Below are positions 1-8,423 of a DNA stretch of 32,839 nt, one piece after another. The stretch lies in the NCBI GenBank assembly GCA_014802425.1, contig JAAVCH010000012.1, positions 22,250-55,088 on the forward strand, given 5' to 3'. This stretch comes from Bacteroides sp. (GTDB taxonomy: Bacteria > Bacteroidota > Bacteroidia > Bacteroidales > Muribaculaceae). The notes beneath the pieces are model-generated. The model saw only the letters and a program-made list of their open reading frames with translations. It was not told the origin of the DNA and did no database searches. The stretch's first letter is position 1. Every line of letters starts with the position of its first letter. Position numbers and translations under genes: made by a program.

Positions 1-455
1 CGGCGCTCGTTTTCCTGCTCGAACTTGGCGAGTTCCTTGGTGATCTTGTTGAGTGAGCCAACCTGATTGAGCGGCAGACGCACGATACGCGACTGCTCGG
101 CCAACGCCTGGAGGATCGACTGGCGGATCCACCATACCGCGTAGGAGATAAACTTGAAACCACGAGTCTCATCGAATTTCTGGGCCGCACGGATCAGGCC
201 AAGGTTCCCCTCATTGATGAGGTCAGGGAGACTGAGGCCCTGGTTCTGGTACTGCTTGGCCACGGAGACCACAAAGCGCAGATTGGCCCGAGTGAGTTTC
301 TCAAGCGCCGCATGGTCACCTTTCTTGATACGCTGGGCAAGCTCCACTTCCTCACTTACGGATATCAGCTCCTCACGGCCGATTTCCTGAAGGTATTTGT
401 CTAATGAAGCACTCTCGCGGTTGGTAATTGATTTGGTTATCTTAAGTTGTCTCAT
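1..455 (-). CDS. rpoD: Primary RNA polymerase sigma factor, N-terminal part (3' end outside window)
   Basis: The minus strand reads from an ATG at 455 to the window edge, giving about 151 residues of a sigma-70 protein. It directs RNA polymerase to housekeeping promoters. The start [20 protein letters not shown] leads into region 1.2 ([18 protein letters not shown]). Region 2 follows, with [29 protein letters not shown] (in two halves: [13 protein letters not shown] and [14 protein letters not shown]) and the DNA-melting stretch [18 protein letters not shown], then the start of region 3 ([11 protein letters not shown]). The absence of a long region 1.1 is normal for the short primary sigma factors (about 290 residues) of Bacteroidetes. 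This family recognises the unusual -33/-7 promoters seen elsewhere in this window. No -7 element was found upstream on this strand; the leader contains a hairpin at 548-599. Regions 3-4 are cut off by the window edge. Confidence 0.97.
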   Translation of the reverse strand, partial: MRQLKITKSITNRESASLDKYLQEIGREELISVSEEVELAQRIKKGDHAALEKLTRANLRFVVSVAKQYQNQGLSLPDLINEGNLGLIRAAQKFDETRGFKFISYAVWWIRQSILQALAEQSRIVRLPLNQVGSLNKITKELAKFEQENER

Positions 456-547
456 ATTCTGGATGTTCCTTCCTTTTAATTACTCCATGTAGCATCACTT
501 TTATAACTTCCGGATGCCCCCTTTTGTTCACCCCTGTAATAGCGACA

Positions 548-599
548 CTCAGCCCAACGCATGAATCCCTTCCGCAGGGGCCGGAATTCATACGCTGAG
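548..599. other. Imperfect long hairpin in the rpoD-htrA spacer
   Basis: CTCAGC (548-553) pairs with GCTGAG (594-599), ATGAAT (561-566) with ATTCAT (586-591), and CCCT (567-570) with AGGG (576-579). Together they form one extended, bulged stem. It lies about 95-145 bases upstream of the rpoD start, so it could be in the rpoD leader RNA. On the plus strand it sits just before a terminator and could be part of a small RNA. Function is unknown. Confidence 0.5.
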
Positions 600-637
600 C
601 CATGAAGCACTGGGAATTTTCATAGTCCCGCGAATTG

Positions 638-683
638 ATAACGCAAGGGGAGCGCCGTTATTGTACACTCCCCTTGTTTTTTT
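638..683 (+). terminator. Intrinsic terminator on the plus strand, with a competing hairpin
   Basis: CAAGGGGAG (644-652) and CTCCCCTTG (668-676) form a perfect 9-bp stem followed by seven T (677-683), a textbook rho-independent terminator for plus-strand transcription. ATAACG (638-643) can instead pair with CGTTAT (656-661); that stem encloses the left terminator arm, so the two folds compete. No plus-strand gene ends here. The stem could also help stop the minus-strand htrA transcript (stop at 728), but there it lacks a following T run. Confidence 0.65.
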
Positions 684-727
684 CACAAATTCCTTTCACG
701 GGGGCGCCGTGCGGACGCCGGCCCGGA

Positions 728-2218
728 TCAGTTGCCGCCGAGGTTGACGGCGTAGTAGTACTTACGGCCCGACTTGGGATAGATGCCGGAGAGGATCATG
801 ACTTTGTCGGCGTCGTCCTCCTGGTTTATCTTGGAGTAGAGGCGCTCCACGTCGTCGGTGCTGTTGACCGCGATGCCGTTGATGTCGATGATCACGAAGC
901 CGTCTTTTACGCCGGATTCCTTGAAGAGACCGTCGCGCAGGCCTGACACCTTGACGCCGCTGCGCACGCCGAGGTCCTGTTTTTCCTGCGCGCTGAGCTT
1001 CATGAAGGCGCATCCGAGCTCCGAGAATTCTCCGGGACGCTTGATTTCGGTGCTGCCCTGATTGTTGCGCAGGGTGGCGGAAGCGGTCTGTTTCTTATTA
1101 TCGCGGTAATAGCTTACACTTACATTCTCTCCGGGGCGGAATTTATTGAGCTGTTCCACGAGCTCGGGACGGCTCTTCACGGGCACGTTGTTGATGGCCA
1201 CGATCACGTCGCCTTCCTGCAGGCCGAGTTCCTTTGCGGTGGAGCGGGGCGACACGCTCTGCACGAGAAGGCCCGTCTTGGTGGCCGTGATGTCGTTTTC
1301 TTTGGCGAGTTTGGCGTCGAGTTCGCGGATTGTGCAGCCGAGCACGGCGCGCTGCACAGTACCGTACTGGCGGATGTCGGTGATCACCTTCTTCACGATG
1401 GTGGTCGGTATGGCGAAGGAGAAGCCGGAGTAGCTGCCGGTGTTGGAGTAGATGGCCGAGTTGATGCCGATGAGCTCACCCTTGAGGTTGACGAGCGCGC
1501 CTCCCGAGTTGCCGGGATTGAGGGCGGCGTCGGTCTGAATGAACGACTCTATGCCGAGATTGCCTCCGTTGGATGAGTTGCTGCCGAGGCTGCGGGCCTT
1601 CGCGCTGACGATGCCCGTAGTGACGGTGGAAGTGAATCCGAACGGATTGCCTACAGCAAGCACCCACTCCCCTATCTTTACGGCCTCGCTGTCGCCGAAC
1701 GTAATCGGGCTGAGACCCTTGGCGTCGATCTTGATGAGGGCCAGGTCGGTGGCCTCGTCGGTGCCTATCACCTCGGCCTCGTAGGTGGAGTTGTCGTTGA
1801 GGAGGATTTCGAGTTTGTCGGCGTTGGCTATGACATGGTTGTTGGTGACGATGTATCCGTCTTCCGAAACGATGACGCCCGAGCCGAGGCCGGCCTGCAC
1901 AAGGTCATCCTCCCCCTGGTGCTGCCGACGCTGCTGCGGCTGCTGGCGCGGCTGCGGCTGGCCGAAGAAGTATTCGAACATACCGAACGGATCATACCCG
2001 CCCCCGCCGTAGGGGTTCTGGCGGCGCGCCTGATAGCTCTTGATGCACACCACTTCGTTGACGGTCTTCTCGGCCGCTTCAGTGAAGTCTGTATCGAATG
2101 AGGTGGAGGATGTACGGATGAATGAGCCTTCTTCCTGCGACTGAGTCGAGCCGGCATAGAGTATCGCGCCGGAGCACGCGAGAAGGCCTAATGCGATGGT
2201 GGTCTTGAATAAGGTCAT
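728..2218 (-). CDS. htrA: HtrA/Do-like periplasmic serine protease with two PDZ domains
   Basis: A 496-residue envelope protease and chaperone of the DegP/DegQ family, which degrades misfolded exported proteins. Residues 1 to about 23 form an export signal. The trypsin-like domain (about 108-290) has its triad in the usual contexts: H128 in TNNHVI, D158 in TDLALI and S238 in GNSGGAL. PDZ1 lies at about 295-375 and PDZ2 at about 395-490. Residues 64-104 are a Gly/Gln/Arg-rich loop (PYGGGGYDPFGMFEYFFGQ, then a Gln-rich run), matching the variable LA loop that controls oligomer activation in DegP. Length and domain order are standard for Bacteroidales Do proteases. It is a single gene, divergent from the NlpC/P60 gene. 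No clear minus-strand -7 element was found in the 235-base spacer. DegP cannot be separated from DegQ by sequence alone. Confidence 0.97.
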   Translation of the reverse strand: MTLFKTTIALGLLACSGAILYAGSTQSQEEGSFIRTSSTSFDTDFTEAAEKTVNEVVCIKSYQARRQNPYGGGGYDPFGMFEYFFGQPQPRQQPQQRRQHQGEDDLVQAGLGSGVIVSEDGYIVTNNHVIANADKLEILLNDNSTYEAEVIGTDEATDLALIKIDAKGLSPITFGDSEAVKIGEWVLAVGNPFGFTSTVTTGIVSAKARSLGSNSSNGGNLGIESFIQTDAALNPGNSGGALVNLKGELIGINSAIYSNTGSYSGFSFAIPTTIVKKVITDIRQYGTVQRAVLGCTIRELDAKLAKENDITATKTGLLVQSVSPRSTAKELGLQEGDVIVAINNVPVKSRPELVEQLNKFRPGENVSVSYYRDNKKQTASATLRNNQGSTEIKRPGEFSELGCAFMKLSAQEKQDLGVRSGVKVSGLRDGLFKESGVKDGFVIIDINGIAVNSTDDVERLYSKINQEDDADKVMILSGIYPKSGRKYYYAVNLGGN

Positions 2219-2418
2219 GTCGATAAAGGATTATGGGTTGATAAAATGAGGCCGTCGGCTTCGGGGCCGGTCCATGGTTTCCTTCCCTGCCGCGCCTCGC
2301 CGCAGGAGTACGGCACACGGGATGCCGCCTCAGCGATTCGTTTATTATAATTACGTCATTTTCCCGGAATATTACATTTTAATGCCCCTTCAAAGACCTT
2401 TTTAAAAAAAATTAATAG

Positions 2419-2426
2419 TAAATTTG
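2419..2426 (+). promoter_or_regulatory. Bacteroidetes-type -7 promoter element for the NlpC/P60 gene
   Basis: TAAATTTG matches TAnnTTTG exactly and is followed by GCACC. About 19 bases upstream is only a T/A-rich run rather than a clear TTTG, so the -33 element is weak. The predicted start near 2430 leaves a leader of about 24 bases before the GTG at 2454. Confidence 0.65.
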
Positions 2427-2453
2427 CACCTCTATTAAAAAGCATTAACTCAC

Positions 2454-3038
2454 GTGAACAAAATCATATTCCGTTTTCTTGTGTTTGTCCTGTTGGGGGC
2501 CTGCGCCGCTTTCTGCGGAGGATGCTCCACCAAGCGGCATTCCGTCAGGCACAAGCGGCCGGAAACATCGCAGACTTCAAAGCCCTCGAAGAAGCCCCGG
2601 GCACAGAAATCCGACAGGGATTATTTCGCAGCCGCCGACGACAGGAACCTCTCCCGCACGCGGCGTGATATAATCCGTGCGTCGGAGGCCTGGCTCGGCA
2701 CGCCTTACAGCTACGGATCGGCCGAGTGCGGCCGAGGTTCCGACTGCAGCGGCATGGTGGTGACGGTCTATGACGAGGAGGCCGGCATCAAGCTCCCCCG
2801 CAATTCGGCGCAGATCGCCGACTACTGTAAGACGCTCAAGGCCTCGCAGGTGCTTCCGGGCGACCTGGTGTTCTTCGCGACGGGCAAGGATCCCGACCGC
2901 ATATCCCATGTAGGAATCATGCTCGACGATGTCTGGTTCATGCACATCAGCAGCTCCAAGGGGGGTGTGGTCTCCGACATCACCACCCCCTACTATCAGC
3001 GCACCTTCAAGGGATTCGGACGGGCGCCCGGCCTTTGA
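2454..3038 (+). CDS. NlpC/P60 family lipoprotein, probable peptidoglycan endopeptidase
   Basis: A 194-residue protein from a GTG start (MNKIIFRF). A hydrophobic signal ends in FCGGCSTK, so Cys24 is a likely lipidation site. Residues 26-60 form a basic, Lys/Ser/Pro-rich linker. The C-terminal NlpC/P60 domain (about 70-194) has the expected catalytic set: Cys98 in GRGSDCSGM, His152 in ISHVGIM and His164 in WFMHIS. LPRNSAQ and LPGDLVFF are further family signatures. The family cleaves D-glutamyl-diamino acid bonds in peptidoglycan stem peptides, and the lipid anchor would hold it at the cell envelope. Length is typical of Spr/NlpC-type enzymes. The gene is monocistronic: its own promoter lies upstream and a strong terminator follows 11 bases after the stop. 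Confidence 0.93.
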   Translation: MNKIIFRFLVFVLLGACAAFCGGCSTKRHSVRHKRPETSQTSKPSKKPRAQKSDRDYFAAADDRNLSRTRRDIIRASEAWLGTPYSYGSAECGRGSDCSGMVVTVYDEEAGIKLPRNSAQIADYCKTLKASQVLPGDLVFFATGKDPDRISHVGIMLDDVWFMHISSSKGGVVSDITTPYYQRTFKGFGRAPGL

Positions 3039-3049
3039 AAGATACGGTT

Positions 3050-3080
3050 AAAGCCCCGGATTCGCTGAATCCGGGGCTTT
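3050..3080. terminator. Strong bidirectional terminator between convergent genes
   Basis: AAAGCCCCGGATTC (3050-3063), loop GCT, GAATCCGGGGCTTT (3067-3080): a perfect 14-bp inverted repeat with A-rich and T-rich outer ends. It lies between the stop codons of the converging NlpC/P60 and M3 peptidase genes and can serve both strands. Confidence 0.92.
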
Positions 3081-3105
3081 GCATGCACTATATGTCGGGG
3101 AACGG

Positions 3106-5253
3106 TCACTTCTTGATGCCGTCGCGGATGAGGAGGGCGTCGACCGTGGGCTTCTTGCCTCGGAACTCGATGTAGAGCTCCATCGGATCGACAGTGCCGC
3201 CGCTTTCAAGCATCTTGTGGAATTTGTCGGCTGTCTTCTTGTCGAAGATGCCGGCTTCCTTGAAGGCCGCGAATGCGTCGGCGTCGAGCTCCTCGCTCCA
3301 CTTGTAGCCGTAGTAGCCTGCAGCGTAACCGCCGGAGAAGATATGGCCGAACGACGGTGAGATGAAGCATCCCTCCACGGCGGGGAATATCTGAACCGGA
3401 GCGATGGCCTCGGCCTCAAATGCACCTATGTCCGAAGAGGCGCGCATCGGCGACTCCTGGGTGTGGTAGGCCATATCGAGGAAGCCGAAGTTCAGCTGGC
3501 GCATGCACGCATAGGCCGCCCCGAACTGCGAGGACTTGATGAACTTGTCAAGGAGCTCCTTGGGCATCTTCTTGCCTGTCTGGTAATGCTTGGCGAAGGT
3601 GTCGAGGAACTGCTGTTCGGTCAGGTAGTTCTCGTTGAACTGCGAGAAGAGCTCCACGAAGTCATGGTAGACGTTGGTGCCGCTGAGCGAGGCATACGTG
3701 GCCTGTGAGGAGAGGCCGTGGAGGGCATGGCCGAACTCGTGGAGGAATGTCTCCACTTCGTAGGGGGTCAGGAGCACGGCGTTCTTGCCGACGGGCTTGG
3801 TGAAGTTGCAGACGATGGAGATGATGGGGATGGTGCGGTTGCCCTCGTCATCCTTCACCTCGGTCTGGAATTCGGTCATCCATGCGCCGGGAGCCTTGCC
3901 GGGACGGTAGTAGAAGTCGGTCAGCAGGAGGCCGAGGAGCTTCTTGTCCGGTCCGTAGACGTCATATACAGTCACGTCGGGATGATACCCGGGGAGTGAC
4001 TTGTTCTCCTTGAATGTATAGCCGTAAAGCTTTGTGGCGAGGCCGAAGACGCCCTTGATCGTATTGTTGATCTCAAAGTAGGGCTTCATGTCTTCGTCGT
4101 TGAAGGCGTATTTGGATGATTTGAGCTTGTCGGCCCAGAAGCTGTAGTCCCAGGGCATGAGCACGAAGTCGGGGCCTTCGGTCTGACGGGCGAACTCCTG
4201 GATCTCCTCGATTTCGGCGCGCATCGGGCCCTGGTAGGCGTCCTTAAGCTCGTTGAGCATGGCGTAGACGTTCTCGGGGTTTCCGGCCATGGTGCGCTGG
4301 AGCTGATATTCCGCGAAATTGTCCTTGCCCATCAGCTGCGCTATCTCAAGGCGCACGTTGGCGATGTCCTTAAGCACGGGAGTGTTGTCGAACTCGCCCG
4401 AAGTGTTGCGCGTGTTGTAGAGGCGGTACATCTGCTCGCGGAGCGCGCGGTCCTTCACATACTTCATGAAGGGAGTGTAGGAGGGCTGGTAGACAGTGAA
4501 GAGGAAGAGGTCTTCGTCGTCGGCCTTTCCTTCGGCCTCAAGGGCGGCCTGGGCCTCATGGCGGGCTGCCTCGACGATTGAGGCCGGCACTCCGTCGAGC
4601 TGCGACTTGCGCACCCAGAGGCGGCGTGCGGAATCCTTCATGCCGTTGGTGACATTCTGCGAGAACTTCACGCCAAGATCGGAAAGCTCGGCGCTGAGTC
4701 TGCGGTATTTCTCGCGGTCATCCCCCTTGAGGGCGGCGCCGTTCTGGGCGAATGACTTATAGGTCTCATCGAGCAGGCGCTTCTGCTCGGGGTTGAGGTC
4801 GAAGCGGTCGCGGTTGTCGTAGACCTGCCGGATACGGTCGAAAAGGCCCTGATTGAGCATTATCGACGCCTCATGCTCGGAAAGAAGCGAAGTGACGCGG
4901 GTCAGCACCTCCATCATCTCGGGATCGCCTACGGCATGTTCCACGTTGCTGAGCGCCAGCACGGCGCGTTCGAGTTCGGCTCCGGAGCGGTCGAGGGCCG
5001 CGATGGTGTTGTCGAAGTCAGGCACACTGCGCTGGTTGACGATGGCGTTGACCGCCTGATTCTGCATCTTGATGCCTTCCTTCACGGCGTCTTCATAAAG
5101 GGCCGGCGTCATCTTGTCGAAGGGTATGGCTCCGTAAGGGAGCAGGGTGGTCTGGAGCAGAGGATTGGTGCTTCCTCCGTCGGCCGCTGCGTTGACGGAT
5201 GCGAATGTCATGATTGAAATTGCGGCCACGCCGCTGATTAGGAATTTTTTCAT
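3106..5253 (-). CDS. dcp: M3 family zinc metallopeptidase (Dcp / oligopeptidase A-like)
   Basis: A 715-residue peptidase that cuts short peptides, probably as a peptidyl-dipeptidase. Residues 1-25 are a Sec signal (KKFLISGVAAISIMTFASVN, then AAAD), which places it in the periplasm, as is common for Bacteroidales members. The M3 zinc site is intact: HEFGH at 505-509 gives two His ligands and the catalytic Glu, and E534 in DFVELFSQ is the third ligand. The helical N-terminal half and the C-terminal FSGGYAAGYYGYKW region are typical of the family, as is the length. It lies downstream of the M16 protease on the same strand but 209 bases away, with a repeat array and a structured element between, so separate transcription is likely. 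Dcp and oligopeptidase A cannot be told apart with certainty here. Confidence 0.95.
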   Translation of the reverse strand: MKKFLISGVAAISIMTFASVNAAADGGSTNPLLQTTLLPYGAIPFDKMTPALYEDAVKEGIKMQNQAVNAIVNQRSVPDFDNTIAALDRSGAELERAVLALSNVEHAVGDPEMMEVLTRVTSLLSEHEASIMLNQGLFDRIRQVYDNRDRFDLNPEQKRLLDETYKSFAQNGAALKGDDREKYRRLSAELSDLGVKFSQNVTNGMKDSARRLWVRKSQLDGVPASIVEAARHEAQAALEAEGKADDEDLFLFTVYQPSYTPFMKYVKDRALREQMYRLYNTRNTSGEFDNTPVLKDIANVRLEIAQLMGKDNFAEYQLQRTMAGNPENVYAMLNELKDAYQGPMRAEIEEIQEFARQTEGPDFVLMPWDYSFWADKLKSSKYAFNDEDMKPYFEINNTIKGVFGLATKLYGYTFKENKSLPGYHPDVTVYDVYGPDKKLLGLLLTDFYYRPGKAPGAWMTEFQTEVKDDEGNRTIPIISIVCNFTKPVGKNAVLLTPYEVETFLHEFGHALHGLSSQATYASLSGTNVYHDFVELFSQFNENYLTEQQFLDTFAKHYQTGKKMPKELLDKFIKSSQFGAAYACMRQLNFGFLDMAYHTQESPMRASSDIGAFEAEAIAPVQIFPAVEGCFISPSFGHIFSGGYAAGYYGYKWSEELDADAFAAFKEAGIFDKKTADKFHKMLESGGTVDPMELYIEFRGKKPTVDALLIRDGIKK

Positions 5254-5302
5254 TGCTTTCAGAGTTTGGTCTCTAAAATATTAATGTGTCTTTTACGGTA
5301 AT

Positions 5303-5337
5303 CTTATCTAAGTACCCTTATCTCGGCACTCTTATCT
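5303..5337. repeat. Three CTTATCT heptamers at exact 14-bp spacing
   Basis: CTTATCT occurs at 5303-5309, 5317-5323 and 5331-5337, a 14-bp period with unrelated spacers. On the minus strand this is AGATAAG three times, about 50-85 bases upstream of the M3 peptidase start. It is also just before the plus-strand RNA candidate at 5355. No known family was recognised. It may be an operator array or the remains of a tandem repeat. Confidence 0.8.
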
Positions 5338-5354
5338 CATATCTCTCTTTTCCC

Positions 5355-5444
5355 GGGGCTCTTTTACTATGGGTCGAGCCCTAAGCAAGTCAAGACTGCG
5401 CCGGCATTACCCGGAAGCAGCCTTGACTGTATTGAGCTATGGAT
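5355..5444 (+). ncRNA. Structured RNA candidate, possibly small SRP (4.5S) RNA
   Basis: AGTCAAG (5388-5394) pairs with CTTGACT (5422-5428). Inside, CTGC pairs with GCAG and CCGG with CCGG around a CATTAC loop. A second hairpin precedes it (GGGCTC 5356-5361 with GAGCCC 5376-5381); alternatively GGCTC at 5357-5361 can close an outer helix with GAGCT at 5435-5439. The 3' arm contains GGAAGCAGCC, identical to the conserved 3' strand of the apical SRP RNA hairpin. Against this, the opposing arm reads CTGCG rather than the usual CAGG, and no TAnnTTTG promoter is seen. It may instead be a hairpin in the M16-M3 spacer. SRP identity is tentative. Confidence 0.4.
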
Positions 5445-5462
5445 TGAAGGTCATATGCAGGA

Positions 5463-8285
5463 TTATTCCGCCTTCACGCCGTTCTGCACGATCTGGATGC
5501 GGTTCTGACCGTTCCATGCGCCCTTCATGAAGGCGTTGAGGTCTTCGAGGGTAAGGCTCTTGAGGTAGTCCATACGTCCGGTCATCATGTCGTAGCCGCG
5601 CTCAAGGTTGTAGAGCTGGCCGAGCCAGTAGCCGTTCTTGTTGAGGGCGAGGCCGAGCTGGGTCACAGCAGCCTCACGCACCTTGTTGAACTCCTCGGCG
5701 TTGGTGCCGTTGGCGATGATGTTCTTCACCTCCTCGATGGCGCGCTTCTGGAGGCGCTCACCCATCTCGTTGTTGGTCATGAAGATGTAGTAGAGGGCAG
5801 CCTGCTTTGAGGCGGGATAGAGGAATGCGCCGGCCTGGGGGGAATATGTGCCTCCCTCCTCCTCACGGAGAGTCATGGTGAAGTTGTTGTCCACGATGTC
5901 GCCGAAGAGATCGTAGAGCACGTCGTTCTTCATCGTGTATTCCACGTTCTCGCTCACGAGATAGTTCATCACCTGCACGTTGGGATTGGGCATGTTGATG
6001 TCGTAGATGTCGGCTACCTCACCGGTAGCGAGACCGATCGACTGAAGCGACTTGCCGTCGCGGCCATCGGCCATTGTGGGGATGGATGCCACGTACTGCT
6101 CCAGGAGCGGACGGAGGGCAGCGAGATCCACGTTGCCGACAAGGATCATCTCGTAGGCTGCGGGAGTGGCGGTCTGGGCCTTCACCATCTTGAGGATCGC
6201 GTCATAATCGGCGGCCTTCACCGTAGCCACTGAGGGTACGCTGAGAAGGGGATTGTTGCCGTAGACGGTAGCGCTCATCTTCTTCTGCCATACGTACTGG
6301 GGAGTGCCTTCGGTGATCTCAAGGTTCTTGATCATCTTTCCGCGCTCTACCTCGAACATTTCCGCATCGGGGTTGAGTTCGGCGAAGTTGGCGTAAAGGA
6401 GCTCGAAGAATGTCGGGAGGTCCTTTACGGAGGAAGAGCCGTTGAAGTTAAAGGTCTTCATGCCCACCTCGACACCGAGAGAAAGGCGTTTGCCGGAGAG
6501 ATACTTGTTGAGGGTCTTGACATTGAAGTTGCCGAGGCGGGAAGCGTCGACGGCTGTGGGGAGCATCTGGAGGTTGGCCGCGTCGGCTGCGGTGTAGCTG
6601 TCGAGGCCGCCGTCGCGCCATGCCTTGACGAGGATTTCGTCGTTGGAGAAGTCGGTGGGCTTCACGATCACCTTCATTCCGTTGGAGAGTTTGAACTCGG
6701 TGGTGCCGAGTGCGGCGTCAGTCTTCTCCTCCACGATCTTGCCGGCCACGGGCTGGGTGGCGAGAAGGGGTTCTGTGATCACCTCGTCGACATAAGCCTC
6801 GTAGTCGCCGTTCATTGTCTCGGTCACTACACCGAGCATTTTGTCCTTGCCGGGGAGCTGGAAGTCATTGTTCTTGGGCTGGGCAAGCACCATCACCTGA
6901 TTGGCGGGTGTGAGGATCTGGGAGGCGAACATATTGATGGCCTGTACGGGGATCTGCGGCAGGATGGCGCTCACGAGCTGATAGTTGAATTCAGCTCCGG
7001 AAGCGGGCTCGTTGTCCACGAAGAGACGGGTCAGCTCCTGGCCGAGCACGTGGGAGTTGGTCTTGTCGCGCTCGTTGTAGGCCTTTTCATAATAGGAGAG
7101 GATTTCGGTGTCCACACGCTCGAGCTCGGAGTCGGTGAAGCCGGTCTTGCAGGCACGCACGATGACCGACATGGCGTCGTGAAGGGCCTCGGCCGCATTG
7201 TTGCCTTTGGGGATGACCACTACGTTGAACGCGCCCTTGGTCTTGGACACCCAGAAGTTGCCGAAGTAGACGCTGGCCGCCATATAGTCGCAGTCTGCCT
7301 CTTTGGAATATTCTTCAAGTCGGTTGTTGATGAGCCCGCAAAGCACGTCACGGCAAAGGTCGACGTTGATGAACATCTCCTGTGTGTTGCGCATCTCGAA
7401 GGGAATCTTGTCCTCCTTGAAGGAAAGGTCGATGCGGGGAGTCTTCTGCTCGGGATCTTCAAACTCTACATAAATGGGAGCCTCGTTGTCGCTTACAGTG
7501 GGATATACGCGCTCGGCTGCGCTCTCGGGCATCTTGATGTCGGAGAAGAGGGCCACGACCTTCTTTTCCATCTCTTCGGCGTCAAAGTCACCGACCACGA
7601 TGATGCCCTGCTGGTCCGGACGGTACCACTTGTGATAGTAGGCGCGGAGAGCATCGGGCTTGAAGTTCATCACAACCTCCATAGTGCCGATAGGCATCTG
7701 ATGGTACTGGGGCTCTTCATATATCACGGGGAGGATCACATCCCACATGCGCTGCAGGGCGGGATCTTGGGGTGTGCGCCATTCCTCCTGGATCACGCCG
7801 CGTTCGGCTTCGATCTCCTCGTCTTCGAGAAGGAGGTCGCAGCTCCAGTCGCGGAGCACGAGGAGCACGCTGTCCATGAGGGCCACGTCTTTTGAATCGA
7901 CGTTGTTGATGCGGTACACTGTCTCGTCGAGGGAGGTATACGCGTTGATGTCGGCGCCGAAGCGGACGCCTTTGTTCTGGAGATAGGTCAGCATGGCCTT
8001 GCCGGGATAGTGGGCGGAGCCGTTGAAGGCCATGTGCTCAAGGAAGTGGGCCAGGCCGAGCTGGTCCTGGTTCTCAAGGGTGGAGCCCACCTTCTGCGCG
8101 ATGTAGAAGTTGGCGCGTCCCTTGGGCTCCTCGTTGTGGAGCACGTAGTAGGTGAGGCCGTTGGGGAGCACGCCTGTGCGCAGTCCCGGCATCGGGGGCA
8201 TCGGAGTCAGCTGCGGCATCTGGGCCTGGGCGCCGAACACCACGGCCAGAAGCATCATCACAACTGAAAAAAGATGTTTCTTCAT
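5463..8285 (-). CDS. M16 family zinc peptidase (pitrilysin-like, two M16 repeats)
   Basis: A 940-residue secreted peptidase with a signal at residues 1 to about 21 (ending GAQAQ). The N-terminal M16 domain carries the inverted zinc motif HFLEH at 80-84. The third ligand is E161, in EIEAERGVIQEEW, 77 residues after H84, the pitrilysin spacing. The second half (from about 530, near FKLSNGMKVIVKPTDFSNDE) is the catalytically inert M16 repeat, ending in the usual C-terminal domain (NNFTMTLREEEGGTYSP). Such enzymes degrade medium-length peptides in the periplasm; the neighbouring M3 peptidase could trim the products (inference). Its promoter at 8419-8449 lies in an inverted repeat, giving a leader of about 125 bases. 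The exact substrate is unknown. Confidence 0.95.
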   Translation of the reverse strand: MKKHLFSVVMMLLAVVFGAQAQMPQLTPMPPMPGLRTGVLPNGLTYYVLHNEEPKGRANFYIAQKVGSTLENQDQLGLAHFLEHMAFNGSAHYPGKAMLTYLQNKGVRFGADINAYTSLDETVYRINNVDSKDVALMDSVLLVLRDWSCDLLLEDEEIEAERGVIQEEWRTPQDPALQRMWDVILPVIYEEPQYHQMPIGTMEVVMNFKPDALRAYYHKWYRPDQQGIIVVGDFDAEEMEKKVVALFSDIKMPESAAERVYPTVSDNEAPIYVEFEDPEQKTPRIDLSFKEDKIPFEMRNTQEMFINVDLCRDVLCGLINNRLEEYSKEADCDYMAASVYFGNFWVSKTKGAFNVVVIPKGNNAAEALHDAMSVIVRACKTGFTDSELERVDTEILSYYEKAYNERDKTNSHVLGQELTRLFVDNEPASGAEFNYQLVSAILPQIPVQAINMFASQILTPANQVMVLAQPKNNDFQLPGKDKMLGVVTETMNGDYEAYVDEVITEPLLATQPVAGKIVEEKTDAALGTTEFKLSNGMKVIVKPTDFSNDEILVKAWRDGGLDSYTAADAANLQMLPTAVDASRLGNFNVKTLNKYLSGKRLSLGVEVGMKTFNFNGSSSVKDLPTFFELLYANFAELNPDAEMFEVERGKMIKNLEITEGTPQYVWQKKMSATVYGNNPLLSVPSVATVKAADYDAILKMVKAQTATPAAYEMILVGNVDLAALRPLLEQYVASIPTMADGRDGKSLQSIGLATGEVADIYDINMPNPNVQVMNYLVSENVEYTMKNDVLYDLFGDIVDNNFTMTLREEEGGTYSPQAGAFLYPASKQAALYYIFMTNNEMGERLQKRAIEEVKNIIANGTNAEEFNKVREAAVTQLGLALNKNGYWLGQLYNLERGYDMMTGRMDYLKSLTLEDLNAFMKGAWNGQNRIQIVQNGVKAE

Positions 8286-8380
8286 AATGGAATGAGTATT
8301 AGGAAAATTGTTTGCTGTGCTGTATTCCGTTCATCCGCCTCTCCCCTGCCCTGCCGCCTCCGACATCCATTCGACAAAAG

Positions 8381-8423
8381 ATTTGCGGAGTGACGCCGCC
8401 TTCCGCGACTTCACTCCGCAAAT
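8381..8423. repeat. 13-bp perfect inverted repeat spanning the M16 promoter start region
   Basis: ATTTGCGGAGTGA (8381-8393) and TCACTCCGCAAAT (8411-8423) are perfect reverse complements separated by 17 bases. The right arm contains the TTTG of the M16 -7 element and its initial transcribed bases. It could be a two-half-site operator. A terminator is unlikely because no T run follows on either strand. Confidence 0.8.
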
